From Pelotomaculum sp. UBA5255 (lineage in GTDB: Bacteria > Bacillota > Desulfotomaculia > Desulfotomaculales > Pelotomaculaceae): DNA of 9,203 nucleotides. Positions 1-6,648 of this stretch are shown here, piece after piece. Both the position numbers and the translations under genes were made by a program. The stretch lies in NCBI GenBank assembly GCA_002408725.1, contig DHTR01000003.1, positions 33,418 through 42,620 of the forward strand. Reading direction: 5' to 3'. Numbering within the stretch: position 1 is the stretch's first letter; the number at the start of each line of letters is the position of its first letter. The notes under the pieces were generated by a model, which did no database searches, was not told where the DNA came from, and saw only the letters and a program-made list of their open reading frames with translations.

Positions 1-29
1 AATACAAATCGCCGGAGGGGGTGTTTTAA
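1..29 (+). CDS. possible 3' end of the upstream oxidoreductase subunit gene (partial)
   Basis: The frame starting at base 3 is open to a TAA at 27-29 and would encode a tail reading YKSPEGVF. The stop sits directly against the ATG of the gamma-subunit gene at 30, the tight coupling expected between subunits of one enzyme. In 2-oxoacid:ferredoxin oxidoreductase operons the gene before gamma is usually the TPP-binding beta subunit, so that is the natural guess. Nine codons cannot prove it; the same bases also hold the GGAGGGGG ribosome binding site of the next gene. Confidence 0.25.
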
Positions 30-590
30 ATGCTGGAGGAAATTTACATTGCCGGTTTTGGCGGACAGGGCGCCCTCTCAACAGGCCAACTTCTGGCGCA
101 AGCCGGGCTCTTGGAAGGAAAATGCGTTTCCTATGTACCAATTTACGGTGTAGAAAAAAGGGGCGGTGTCGCCAACTGCGGCGTAACCATTTCGGACCGG
201 CAGATCAGCTCACCCATTGTAACCGAGCCCACAGTGCTGGTTGTGATGAATAATCTCTCCTTGCTGAGATTTGAGCATACGGTGGTTCCGGACGGCCTGA
301 TTCTAATCAATAGCTGCTTGGTTGATTCGCCTGTACAAAGGAGCGATGCGCGAGTTGTCCGCATCGAGGCCAATAAGGAGGCGGAGGCCCTTGGAGATGG
401 CAAGGTGGCTAACAACATCATCCTGGGCGCCCTGCTGTCGCTGACCGGAGTTGTGACACTTGAGGCCGTGGAAAAATCTCTACAGAAAGTTCTGCCAAAG
501 CGCCACCATAAGATGATCCCGGTGAATGTAAAGGCCCTGGAAAAAGGGGCTGAGCTGGCTGTTGCGTATAAAAACTCCATGAAAGAATAA
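30..590 (+). CDS. 2-oxoacid:ferredoxin oxidoreductase, gamma subunit (KorC/VorC type)
   Basis: Gamma subunit of a cytoplasmic CoA-dependent 2-oxoacid:ferredoxin oxidoreductase, which decarboxylates a 2-oxoacid to its acyl-CoA and passes electrons to ferredoxin. The 186 aa are the normal size for a separate gamma subunit (POR gamma domain). Visible family marks are the glycine-rich GFGGQG loop at residues 9-14, YGVEKRGGVANC at 39-50 (the family's SYG-E-RGG-ANC block), SPIV at 61-64, MNN at 73-75 and VANNIILGALL near 127-136. The RGG-ANC form resembles 2-oxoglutarate and branched-chain enzymes more than pyruvate enzymes, but substrate cannot be fixed from gamma alone. There is no cysteine cluster for an Fe-S centre, as expected. 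The ATG is preceded by GGAGGGGG at 14-21. It probably ends an alpha-beta-gamma operon that continues into the peptidase gene 26 bp downstream. Confidence 0.9.
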   Translation: MLEEIYIAGFGGQGALSTGQLLAQAGLLEGKCVSYVPIYGVEKRGGVANCGVTISDRQISSPIVTEPTVLVVMNNLSLLRFEHTVVPDGLILINSCLVDSPVQRSDARVVRIEANKEAEALGDGKVANNIILGALLSLTGVVTLEAVEKSLQKVLPKRHHKMIPVNVKALEKGAELAVAYKNSMKE

Positions 591-616
591 TCTACGTTCA
601 AGGAGTTGAACAGAGA

Positions 617-1753
617 GTGGATGATGGTCTGATCCGTTCGGAGCGCCTGATTAAAGGGTTTTGGGAATTGGTTCAGGTGGACAGCGTTTCCGGTAAAGAG
701 CGGCAGTTGGCCGACCTTCTATTCCTGAAACTATCCGCCATGGGCCTGAAAGTAAGGGAAGATAGAGCTGGTTACGAAGTTGGCTCCAATACCGGCAATA
801 TCATCGGGAGGCTGCCCGGAAGCGGCAAGGGGCCGGTTTTAATGCTTTGCGCTCATATGGACACCGTCGAACCGGGCCTGAATGTTGAGCCTGTGCTGGC
901 AGACGGAGTAATCCGTTCTTCCGGTGACACCATCCTGGGAGCGGATGATAAGGCGGGCATCGCAACCATCCTGGAGGTTCTGCGGGTGGTGAGCGAGCAG
1001 CGCATTGAGCATGGCGGGCTGGAAGTCGTTTTTACCATCTGGGAAGAAGGAGGCATGTTTGGCGCTAAAAATCTTGAATACAACCTCCTGGACGCGTGTT
1101 TCGGGTACGTCCTGGACGGCAACGGACCACCGGGCACCATCGTTACCAGGGCGCCTTCACACGAACAGATTGGGATCACAATCAGGGGGAAGGCCGCCCA
1201 CGCGGGGATCAACCCGGAGGACGGGATTAATGCCATCAAGGTGGCCTCTGAAGCCATTGCTCAAATGAACTTGGGCCGGATTGACGAAGAAACTACAACC
1301 AATATCGGTATTATTTCCGGCGGCATGGCCACTAATATTATTCCGGACAGTGTTACTATCCAGGGTGAGGCTAGAAGTTTAAGCACCGCAAAACGCCGGG
1401 CACAAACGGCCCGGATCTGCCAGGCCATTCAAAAAGCTGCGGAAAATTACGGCGCCAAAGCCGATATTTCAACAGAAACTATTTACAATGGCTTCCACCT
1501 TGACAAGCAATCACCACCTGTCAAAGTCGCCCTGGAAGCGGCGCTCGGCCTGGGTCTCAAACCCAGGTTGGAAAAAACCGGTGGAGGCAGTGACGCCAAC
1601 ATTTTTAACAGTAGGGGCATCCCGACAGCCGTTTTGGGAATCGGGATGCAGAAGGTCCACACCACTGAGGAATATATCGCTGTTGCCGACCTTGTTAAAA
1701 ACGCCCGCTACCTGCTTGAGATCGTCCGTATGGCGCAGGGCATGCAGTTTTAA
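617..1753 (+). CDS. M20 family metallopeptidase, PepT-like
   Basis: Predicted cytoplasmic di-zinc aminopeptidase of the M20/peptidase T-like group (378 aa, usual length about 370-400). All metal-site residues are present: HMD at 80-82 (His80 ligand, Asp82 support), the bridging Asp in GADDKAG (109-114), Glu143-Glu144 in WEEGG (catalytic base and ligand), Asp167 in LDGNG, and His348 in KVHTT. The lid/dimerisation domain is roughly 183-295 and carries GKAAHAG (191-197), whose histidine usually contacts substrate across the dimer. The start is GTG at 617, with AAGGAG at 600-605 placed 11 nt upstream, a little far. The gene follows the oxidoreductase gamma gene closely, so peptide breakdown and 2-oxoacid oxidation may be co-expressed (inference). 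Its TAA overlaps the stop codon of mciZ on the other strand. True tripeptidase activity versus another dipeptide or acyl-amino-acid substrate is not decidable here. Confidence 0.88.
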   Translation: MDDGLIRSERLIKGFWELVQVDSVSGKERQLADLLFLKLSAMGLKVREDRAGYEVGSNTGNIIGRLPGSGKGPVLMLCAHMDTVEPGLNVEPVLADGVIRSSGDTILGADDKAGIATILEVLRVVSEQRIEHGGLEVVFTIWEEGGMFGAKNLEYNLLDACFGYVLDGNGPPGTIVTRAPSHEQIGITIRGKAAHAGINPEDGINAIKVASEAIAQMNLGRIDEETTTNIGIISGGMATNIIPDSVTIQGEARSLSTAKRRAQTARICQAIQKAAENYGAKADISTETIYNGFHLDKQSPPVKVALEAALGLGLKPRLEKTGGGSDANIFNSRGIPTAVLGIGMQKVHTTEEYIAVADLVKNARYLLEIVRMAQGMQF

Positions 1754-1881
1754 TGGACAAGGTTGGCAATAAGTTCCTTCACGGTCCGGTACCTGCGGGC
1801 ATATAACAGCAGCAGGCGCCGGACCTCTTTTATTTTACCGCAGATGAAAATGCCTTCCAACTGAGTGTATACTTTCACCAT
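1750..1881 (-). CDS. mciZ: MciZ-like Z-ring inhibitor, sporulation micropeptide (43 aa)
   Basis: On the minus strand, ATG at 1881-1879 follows AGGAGG at 1892-1887 by 5 nt and opens a 43-codon frame ending in TAA at 1752-1750. The peptide starts MVKVYTQLEGIFICGKIKEV and continues with RRLLLLYARRYRTVKELI. From memory, B. subtilis MciZ (40 aa) begins MKVHRMPKGVVLVGKAWEIR and continues AKLKEYGRTFQYVKDWI. They align without gaps after the first residue: K-V, G at 10, G-K at 15-16, E-[IV]-R at 19-21, L at 24, Y at 27, R at 29, [FY] at 31, V-K-[DE] at 34-36 and I at 38. In B. subtilis MciZ is made under sigma E in the mother cell, binds the C-terminal side of FtsZ and caps filaments, blocking Z-rings. 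Here it lies head-to-head with spoIIM, a sigma-E gene, which supports the same timing. The symbol rests on motif spacing, length and context, not on a search. Confidence 0.82.
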   Translation of the reverse strand: MVKVYTQLEGIFICGKIKEVRRLLLLYARRYRTVKELIANLVH

Positions 1882-1932
1882 CTTTACCTCCTGACAGTCA
1901 GACCTGTCACAGCCTTGTGCTTTTCTCTACTT

Positions 1933-1962
1933 ACTATATGTCTCCCCGGGACAGCTCATACC
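1933..1962 (-). promoter_or_regulatory. candidate sigma-E-type promoter for mciZ
   Basis: Reading the minus strand upstream of mciZ, a CATATAGT element (1940-1933) resembles the sigma-E -10 consensus CATACAnT with one mismatch. A weaker GGTATGA (1962-1956) lies 15 nt before it at the -35 position. The -10 is about 50 bases from the ATG, giving a short leader. The -35 match is poor, so this is a suggestion supported mainly by the known sigma-E control of mciZ in B. subtilis. Confidence 0.33.
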
Positions 1963-1965
1963 GGA

Positions 1966-1995
1966 GTCATAAACATTAAGGCCAACCCATAAAAA
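1966..1995 (+). promoter_or_regulatory. candidate sigma-E-type promoter for spoIIM
   Basis: GTCATAAA (1966-1973) and CATAAAAA (1988-1995) are separated by exactly 14 nt, fitting sigma-E promoters (-35 close to GTCATATT, -10 close to CATACAnT, spacer 13-15). The -10 lacks the last T of the consensus. It lies 40 nt before the spoIIM start, and spoIIM is a sigma-E gene in B. subtilis. With the mciZ candidate on the other strand this makes a compact divergent mother-cell control region at 1882-2034. Confidence 0.45.
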
Positions 1996-2034
1996 TGAAG
2001 AGAGAAGAGAATAGGTGGGTGGGAGGGTTAGAAT

Positions 2035-2664
2035 TTGGCTCACAGGTATCAGGGTTTTTGGGCTAATTCTTTACGGCAAAACTGGCCTGCTTATTTTATC
2101 GTCCTGATTATTTTTGCGCTGGGTTTCACAGCGGGCATACTGGGAGTGCAAAAGCTGCAAGTCAATGAGGCACAGGAACTCAGCCTGTACCTGGACCGCT
2201 TTATGGAGCAGGCCGCACTCATCGATACAGACCCGGTCGGGTCTTTTGGGTCTGTGCTCTATAACGATCTTATTGTGATTGCCGCTGTTTATCTTCTTGG
2301 TCTTACCATCATTGGCATTCCGATTATCCTGGGACTGATTTTTACCCGTGGCTTTGTTTTAGGGTTTTCCATCTTTTTTTTGGGCTGGGAAAAAAACATC
2401 CAGGGGATCATTCTGTCCTGCGCGGCCATCCTGCCCCAAAACATTATATTCATACCGGCGTTGCTGCTGGGAGGCATAGCTTCCCTTTCTTTTGCCCTGC
2501 TTTTGGGGAGACGGTTTTTAAACTCCAAGGTTTTAATCTGGCCCAGCTTTATAGTTTACAGTATACTCATGTTCTTGTTGGCAGTCCTGGCCTTTGTAGC
2601 CGGCCTTGTTGAAGTATACTTGACACCTTTTTTGGTGAAGCTGGCCGCCAATTTTTTGTTTTAG
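2035..2664 (+). CDS. spoIIM: stage II sporulation protein M
   Basis: Integral membrane protein of the DMP (SpoIID-SpoIIM-SpoIIP) machine that drives septal peptidoglycan thinning and forespore engulfment in the mother cell; SpoIIM anchors SpoIIP, which recruits SpoIID. The 209 aa are close to the B. subtilis length of about 214. Hydrophobic segments run at about 19-38, 78-95, 97-116, 123-157 (probably two helices) and 171-197, with a charged soluble loop at 39-75. The sequence around LPQNIIFIPALLL (133-145) is typical of the SpoIIM/DUF95 family, and an acidic residue lies in the last helix. The start is TTG at 2035, with GGGAGGG (2021-2027) 7 nt before it; no ATG or GTG nearby fits the N-terminus. 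It is preceded by a sigma-E-like promoter and shares its control region with mciZ. The fur and yqzK genes that lie between spoIIM and xerD in B. subtilis are absent here. Confidence 0.9.
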   Translation: MAHRYQGFWANSLRQNWPAYFIVLIIFALGFTAGILGVQKLQVNEAQELSLYLDRFMEQAALIDTDPVGSFGSVLYNDLIVIAAVYLLGLTIIGIPIILGLIFTRGFVLGFSIFFLGWEKNIQGIILSCAAILPQNIIFIPALLLGGIASLSFALLLGRRFLNSKVLIWPSFIVYSILMFLLAVLAFVAGLVEVYLTPFLVKLAANFLF

Positions 2665-2708
2665 GCCCTTTACGGAACAAAAGGATTATATTGGCTGAGT
2701 GTGGAAGT

Positions 2709-2736
2709 AGAGTCTGTGATCAGGCCCTCTTTTTTT
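2709..2736 (+). terminator. possible weak intrinsic terminator after spoIIM
   Basis: AGAG-TCTG (2709-2716) can pair with CAGG-CC-CTCT (2721-2730) across a TGAT loop, giving an 8-bp stem with one wobble pair and a 2-nt bulge, followed at once by a run of T (2731-2736). The bulge makes it weak. It could separate sporulation-specific spoIIM transcription from the housekeeping xerD gene starting at 2760. Confidence 0.4.
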
Positions 2737-2759
2737 GTTGAAGTGGAGGAGGAACGGGG

Positions 2760-3647
2760 ATGGAAAAGATTTTGGATGAATTTCTATATCACCTTGCCGT
2801 GGAGCGGGGCCTTGCTGATAATACACTGGTCTCTTATAGGTTGGACCTAACCGCTTTTTTTACGTTCTGTCGTAAATACAACCTGAAGACCATAGAGCAG
2901 GCGAATAAAGATGTAATCCTGTCATATCTATTCCAGCTACAGGTCAGCGGCAAATCGCCTGCAACCATATCACGCCACCTTGCAGCCGTCAAATCTTTTT
3001 ATAGGTATGTTGTTTCAGAAGGAATTCTTCAAAAAGACCCTTCTTCGGATCTGGAAACACCAAAACTTCCGCAGAAGCTGCCCAGGGTCCTGTCCTTCGA
3101 GGAAGTGGACCTCCTGCTGAGCCAGCCCCTCATCAGCGAACCGGCAGGTCTGCGTGATAAAGCCATGCTGGAACTGCTGTATGCCACAGGAGTTAGGGTC
3201 TCGGAACTTGTTTCCTTGAACCTGGAGCAGGTCAGCCTAAAAAACCGATGTATACGGTGTTTTGGCAAGGGCGCCAAGGAGAGAATTGTGCCGCTGGGTG
3301 ACGTAGCTGCCCGTTTCCTCGCTGAATACCTGGACCGGGGAAGGTATAAACTAGTAAAGCCCGGTGAAACATCTGCGATTTTTGTTAACCAGCGTGGAGG
3401 AAGGTTAACCCGGCAGGGTTTCTGGAAGATTATCAAAAAATACGCGCTTAAATCTGGAATTGAAGCCCGGATCACGCCGCATACCCTGAGGCATTCCTTT
3501 GCCACGCACCTGTTGGAAAATGGTGCGGACATTCGCTCTGTACAGGAAATGCTGGGACATGCCGATATCAGCACAACGCAGATTTATACCCACTTGACCC
3601 GGAAAAAGCTCAGGGAGGTTTACGATCTCACCCACCCCCGGGCTTAG
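2760..3647 (+). CDS. xerD: site-specific tyrosine recombinase XerD
   Basis: Tyrosine recombinase that acts with XerC or CodV at the chromosomal dif site, resolving chromosome dimers at division. The 295 aa match the family (B. subtilis XerD/RipX is 296 aa). The N-terminal SAM-like core-binding domain is about residues 1-88 and the catalytic domain about 108-290. All catalytic residues are visible: Arg146 in ATGVRVSEL, Lys170 or Lys173 in GKGAKER, His241 and Arg244 in HTLRHSFATHLL, His267 in LGHADIS and nucleophile Tyr276 in TQIYTHLT. The start is ATG with AGGAGG (2747-2752) 7 nt upstream. Position before deoB and near spoIIM matches B. subtilis ripX and argues for chromosomal XerD over a mobile-element integrase. 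No dif site is evident in the window. Confidence 0.93.
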   Translation: MEKILDEFLYHLAVERGLADNTLVSYRLDLTAFFTFCRKYNLKTIEQANKDVILSYLFQLQVSGKSPATISRHLAAVKSFYRYVVSEGILQKDPSSDLETPKLPQKLPRVLSFEEVDLLLSQPLISEPAGLRDKAMLELLYATGVRVSELVSLNLEQVSLKNRCIRCFGKGAKERIVPLGDVAARFLAEYLDRGRYKLVKPGETSAIFVNQRGGRLTRQGFWKIIKKYALKSGIEARITPHTLRHSFATHLLENGADIRSVQEMLGHADISTTQIYTHLTRKKLREVYDLTHPRA

Positions 3648-3745
3648 CGCTTCCAACTTGTTTTCAAGATCTTGTTTGCGATTTAAAATAAGATTTTATG
3701 TGTTTTTTTAATTATTTTTTCGTTTGCGGTAAGGAGGTTTTTGTT

Positions 3746-4948
3746 GTGCGGGTTAAGAGGGTCGCTCTATTCGTGTTAGACAGCGTCGGCGTGGGAGAAT
3801 TACCAGACGCTGATAAGTACGGTGATTCCGGAAGCAACACCCTGGGCAATACAGCCCGGGCTGTCGGGGGTCTGAACCTGCCCAACCTGGAACGCCTCGG
3901 TTTAGGCAATATTTTGCACGTGGAAGGTGTACCCCCGGCACAAAGGCCGGAGGCCTCATACGGAAAATTGTCTCAACGATCCGCCGGCAAAGATACCACG
4001 ACCGGCCACTGGGAATTGACCGGATTGATCCTGGAGCGTCCTTTCCCGGTCTATCCCAATGGCTTTCCCCGGGAAATTATCGAGCCTTTCGAGAAAAAAA
4101 TTGGGCGCAGGGTGCTGGGCAACAAGGTTGCCTCCGGTACGGACATTATTGACGAGCTTGGCGTAAGGCACCTGGAAACGGGATCTCCCATCGTTTATAC
4201 CTCGGCGGACAGCGTATTCCAAGTGGCCGCCCATGAAAGGATGATCTCTTTAAGCGAGCTGTATAAAATGTGTAGATTAGCCAGGGAAATGCTGGTGGGT
4301 AAGCACGCCGTGGGAAGGGTTATTGCCAGGCCTTTTGAAGGAGCGCCGGGTTGTTTTCAAAGGACGGGTAACCGGCATGATTTTTCTTTAAAGCCTCCCG
4401 GGCAAACGGTGCTGAACCTCTTAAAGGAAAACTACATACCGGTCACTGCAATCGGAAAAATCAACGACATTTTCGATGGGGAAGGCATCACATCGTCTAT
4501 TCCCACCAAAGGAAACCGGGACTTAATGGATCAGGCTTTGAAACTGATTCGCTCCGGAACTGAGGGTTTGATTTTCGCTAATCTCATCGATTTTGACATG
4601 TTGTACGGTCATCGCAACAATCCCCGCGGGTACGCCGATGCACTGGAGGACTTTGACCGGATGCTGCCCGACCTGCACGGGGTATTGCAGGAAAGCGATG
4701 TTGTGATCATCACAGCAGACCACGGTTGTGACCCGACCACCCCCTCAACCGACCATTCCAGGGAGTATGTGCCTTTGCTGGTTTACGGCAGGCCCGTACA
4801 GAGCGGTGTAAACTTGGGTATAAGGAAATCTTTTACCGATGTGGCCGCTACAATTGCTGAGATTTTTGGCCTAGAGTTTAATACCGGACAGAGTTTTTGG
4901 ACAAACCTCAGAGCCGTACAGGAAAGAAAACAGGAGAACAAACCTTAA
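3746..4948 (+). CDS. deoB: phosphopentomutase
   Basis: Mn-dependent mutase of the alkaline phosphatase superfamily that interconverts ribose-1-phosphate and ribose-5-phosphate (and the deoxy forms), linking nucleoside breakdown to central carbon metabolism. GTG at 3746 is chosen because AAGGAGG (3731-3737) sits 8 nt before it and the product then begins RVKRVALFVLDSVGVGELPD, as DeoB proteins do; the in-frame ATG at 3698 would add 16 poorly fitting residues. Length is 400 aa. Metal ligands are Asp12 (LDSVGVG), Asp284 and His289 (DFDMLYGH), Asp325-His326 (TADHGCD) and His337 (STDHSRE). The phosphoryl-carrying threonine is in GKDTTTGHWE (81-90), most likely Thr84. The cap domain is roughly 90-215. 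DeoB uses the sugar phosphate released by Pdp, encoded next, although the 91-bp gap and possible pdp promoter suggest partly separate control. Confidence 0.95.
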   Translation: MRVKRVALFVLDSVGVGELPDADKYGDSGSNTLGNTARAVGGLNLPNLERLGLGNILHVEGVPPAQRPEASYGKLSQRSAGKDTTTGHWELTGLILERPFPVYPNGFPREIIEPFEKKIGRRVLGNKVASGTDIIDELGVRHLETGSPIVYTSADSVFQVAAHERMISLSELYKMCRLAREMLVGKHAVGRVIARPFEGAPGCFQRTGNRHDFSLKPPGQTVLNLLKENYIPVTAIGKINDIFDGEGITSSIPTKGNRDLMDQALKLIRSGTEGLIFANLIDFDMLYGHRNNPRGYADALEDFDRMLPDLHGVLQESDVVIITADHGCDPTTPSTDHSREYVPLLVYGRPVQSGVNLGIRKSFTDVAATIAEIFGLEFNTGQSFWTNLRAVQERKQENKP

Positions 4949-4972
4949 CACCCATGTATGATATCGGATAGG

Positions 4973-5010
4973 GCTGGTGTTGATTACACCAGCATCAAGA
5001 AAAGTATAGA
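4973..5010 (+). promoter_or_regulatory. inverted repeat overlapping a possible pdp promoter
   Basis: GCTGGTGT (4973-4980) and ACACCAGC (4986-4993) form a perfect 8-bp inverted repeat with a TGATT centre in the deoB-pdp gap. A possible vegetative promoter overlaps it: TTGATT (4980-4985), a long 19-nt spacer, and TATAGA (5005-5010), 29 nt before the pdp start. A symmetric repeat over a -35 element looks like a repressor operator. It has no T-run after it, so it is not a standard terminator. The long spacer weakens the promoter call. Confidence 0.35.
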
Positions 5011-5039
5011 AGGGTAACTCATTAAGGGGTGATCTTTAC

Positions 5040-6341
5040 ATGAGGATGGTAGACCTCATCCATAAAAAGAAGCAAGGTGAAGAATTAACTCGGGCTGAGA
5101 TTAATTTTATAGTTGAGGGATACACTTCTGGAGAGATACCGGACTATCAAATGTCGGCCTTGTTAATGGCAATATATTTTAAAGGAATGAACAAAGAAGA
5201 AACTGCTAACCTAACCATTGCCTTCATCAACTCAGGTGATCAGGTAGACTTATCGGAGATTAAAGGAATCAAGGTCGACAAGCATTCAACAGGTGGTGTT
5301 GGAGATAAAGTAAGTTTAATCGTTATTCCTCTAGTTGCATCCGTAGGAATACCAGTTGCCAAAATGTCAGGTAAAGGATTGGGACACACGGGAGGGACGA
5401 TTGACAAACTAGAATCCATTGAAGAATTCAAAACGAACTTATCTATGAATGAGTTCATTCATAACGTGAATACTTATAAGATGGCGATAGCAGGACAGAC
5501 CGCAAATTTAACCCCTGCCGACAAGAAGATTTATGCTTTGAGAGATGTTACATCTACGGTAGAGAGTGTTCCCTTGATAGCCTCATCAGTAATGAGTAAG
5601 AAGATTGCTTCCGGGGCAGATGCTATTGTCTTGGACGTAAAGGTTGGCTCCGGAGCTTTTATGAAGTCGTTGGATGAAGCTAGAGAATTGGCTCAAACAA
5701 TGGTTAAAATAGGCAAGTCGCTTAACAGAAAGGCCATAGCTGTTATTACGGACATGAGCCAACCTTTAGGTCATGAGGTCGGTAATGCGAATGAGGTTAG
5801 GGAAGCGATAGAAGTATTGCAGGGCAGAGGCTCAAAGGATTTAACTACTGTAGCTCTCACAATAGCTTCGCATATGGCTGTATTGGGTGGAACTTATAGT
5901 GAATTTAATAATGCCTACAGAGAGCTTGAAAAAATAATTAATTCCGGTCGTGTCATTGATACGTTCAAACAGCTTGTAAAAATCCAAGGTGGGAACCCTG
6001 AAGTCATTGATAACCCTGACAGGCTTCCACAAGCAAAATATCATGTGGAAATTAAAGCCTCTCGGGAAGGATATGTAACTGCCATCAATGCTGAAGCTAT
6101 TGGTGTTTCAGCAATGCTCCTTGGGGCAGGACGGAAGAAGAAAGATGACCCAATAGATTACTCCGCCGGCCTGACTATGGTTAAAAAAGCAGGGGATAAG
6201 GTTAACATCGGGGATTTAATCTGTCTATTACATACAAACTTTAAGGAACACAAAGAAGCTGAAAATATTGCGAGAAGTGCATATTCCTTTAGTGACAATG
6301 AGCCAACGCCAATCAGTTATGTATATGAGGTAATTTATTAA
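5040..6341 (+). CDS. pdp: pyrimidine-nucleoside phosphorylase
   Basis: Phosphorolyses uridine, thymidine and deoxyuridine to free base plus (deoxy)ribose-1-phosphate; the sugar feeds DeoB, encoded just upstream. It has 433 aa, the same length as B. subtilis Pdp, and all three domains: helical alpha domain (about 1-65 and 160-190), phosphate-binding domain, and C-terminal alpha/beta domain (about 340-433). Phosphate-loop residues DKHSTGGVGDK lie at 80-90, the thymidine/pyrimidine phosphorylase signature SGKGLGHTGGTIDKLE at 110-125, and base-contacting Arg168 (ALRDVT), Ser183 and Lys187 in SSVMSKK. The ribosome binding site AAGGGGTGATC (5024-5034) is close to the full anti-SD complement. Base use differs: hand counts of three 60-base rows give 24, 26 and 27 G+C, against 35 and 36 in rows of deoB and dacF. 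This suggests a different recent history, perhaps xenologous replacement, with the function intact. Confidence 0.95.
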   Translation: MRMVDLIHKKKQGEELTRAEINFIVEGYTSGEIPDYQMSALLMAIYFKGMNKEETANLTIAFINSGDQVDLSEIKGIKVDKHSTGGVGDKVSLIVIPLVASVGIPVAKMSGKGLGHTGGTIDKLESIEEFKTNLSMNEFIHNVNTYKMAIAGQTANLTPADKKIYALRDVTSTVESVPLIASSVMSKKIASGADAIVLDVKVGSGAFMKSLDEARELAQTMVKIGKSLNRKAIAVITDMSQPLGHEVGNANEVREAIEVLQGRGSKDLTTVALTIASHMAVLGGTYSEFNNAYRELEKIINSGRVIDTFKQLVKIQGGNPEVIDNPDRLPQAKYHVEIKASREGYVTAINAEAIGVSAMLLGAGRKKKDDPIDYSAGLTMVKKAGDKVNIGDLICLLHTNFKEHKEAENIARSAYSFSDNEPTPISYVYEVIY

Positions 6342-6364
6342 AAAAATTGATTATCCTCATCTTA

Positions 6365-6416
6365 GCCCTTAAATGGGGTAGATAATTAATTAAGGGGCAG
6401 TTTAACGTCATGCCCC
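6365..6416 (+). repeat. two mutually exclusive hairpins just after pdp
   Basis: GGGGC at 6394-6398 can pair in two ways. With the following A it pairs downstream with TGCCCC (6411-6416), a perfect 6-bp stem and 11-nt loop. With its preceding TTAA (6390-6393) it pairs upstream with GCCCTTAA (6365-6372), with one bulged G. Neither is followed by a T-run on the plus strand. The arrangement could be a 3' mRNA structure protecting pdp transcripts or simply remnant sequence. Confidence 0.4.
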
Positions 6417-6648
6417 AGGACGGGATAGAGCAACCTTCTTTACAGTGGCAAGTTTCTGGTAACATCCAGTGCTTGACAAACATATTGTCACCCCCATTAA
6501 CAGTATAGAGTATAGCTGAGCAATCATTTGTGATGCTCAAAATTAAGTATATATTATTTTGCTTACGATTGCATTAATAAATCATTATATTTTTATTAAC
6601 TGATGCTAATATCTGGTACGGTTCTAAAATATCTGTCATACGGACGTA

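Noticed and set aside
3655..3690. CAAGATCTTG and CTTG/CAAG repeats after xerD as a terminator
   Set aside because: The stems are short and not followed by a clean T-run in the right place, so they are not distinguishable from chance in this T-rich gap.
3698..3745. ATG at 3698 as the deoB start
   Set aside because: It would add a hydrophobic T-rich-DNA-encoded tail atypical of DeoB, and the AAGGAGG at 3731-3737 clearly serves GTG at 3746.
6473..6501. Vegetative promoter TTGACA-17-ATTAAC
   Set aside because: The -35 is perfect but the -10 is poor, and no gene follows on the plus strand until after the terminator at 6881.
6540..6570. A dif-like site (TATATA flanked by TTAT) that could serve XerD
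   Set aside because: From memory of the B. subtilis dif sequence, only the centre matches; the left arm does not fit and the right arm only about half, and the segment is simply AT-rich.
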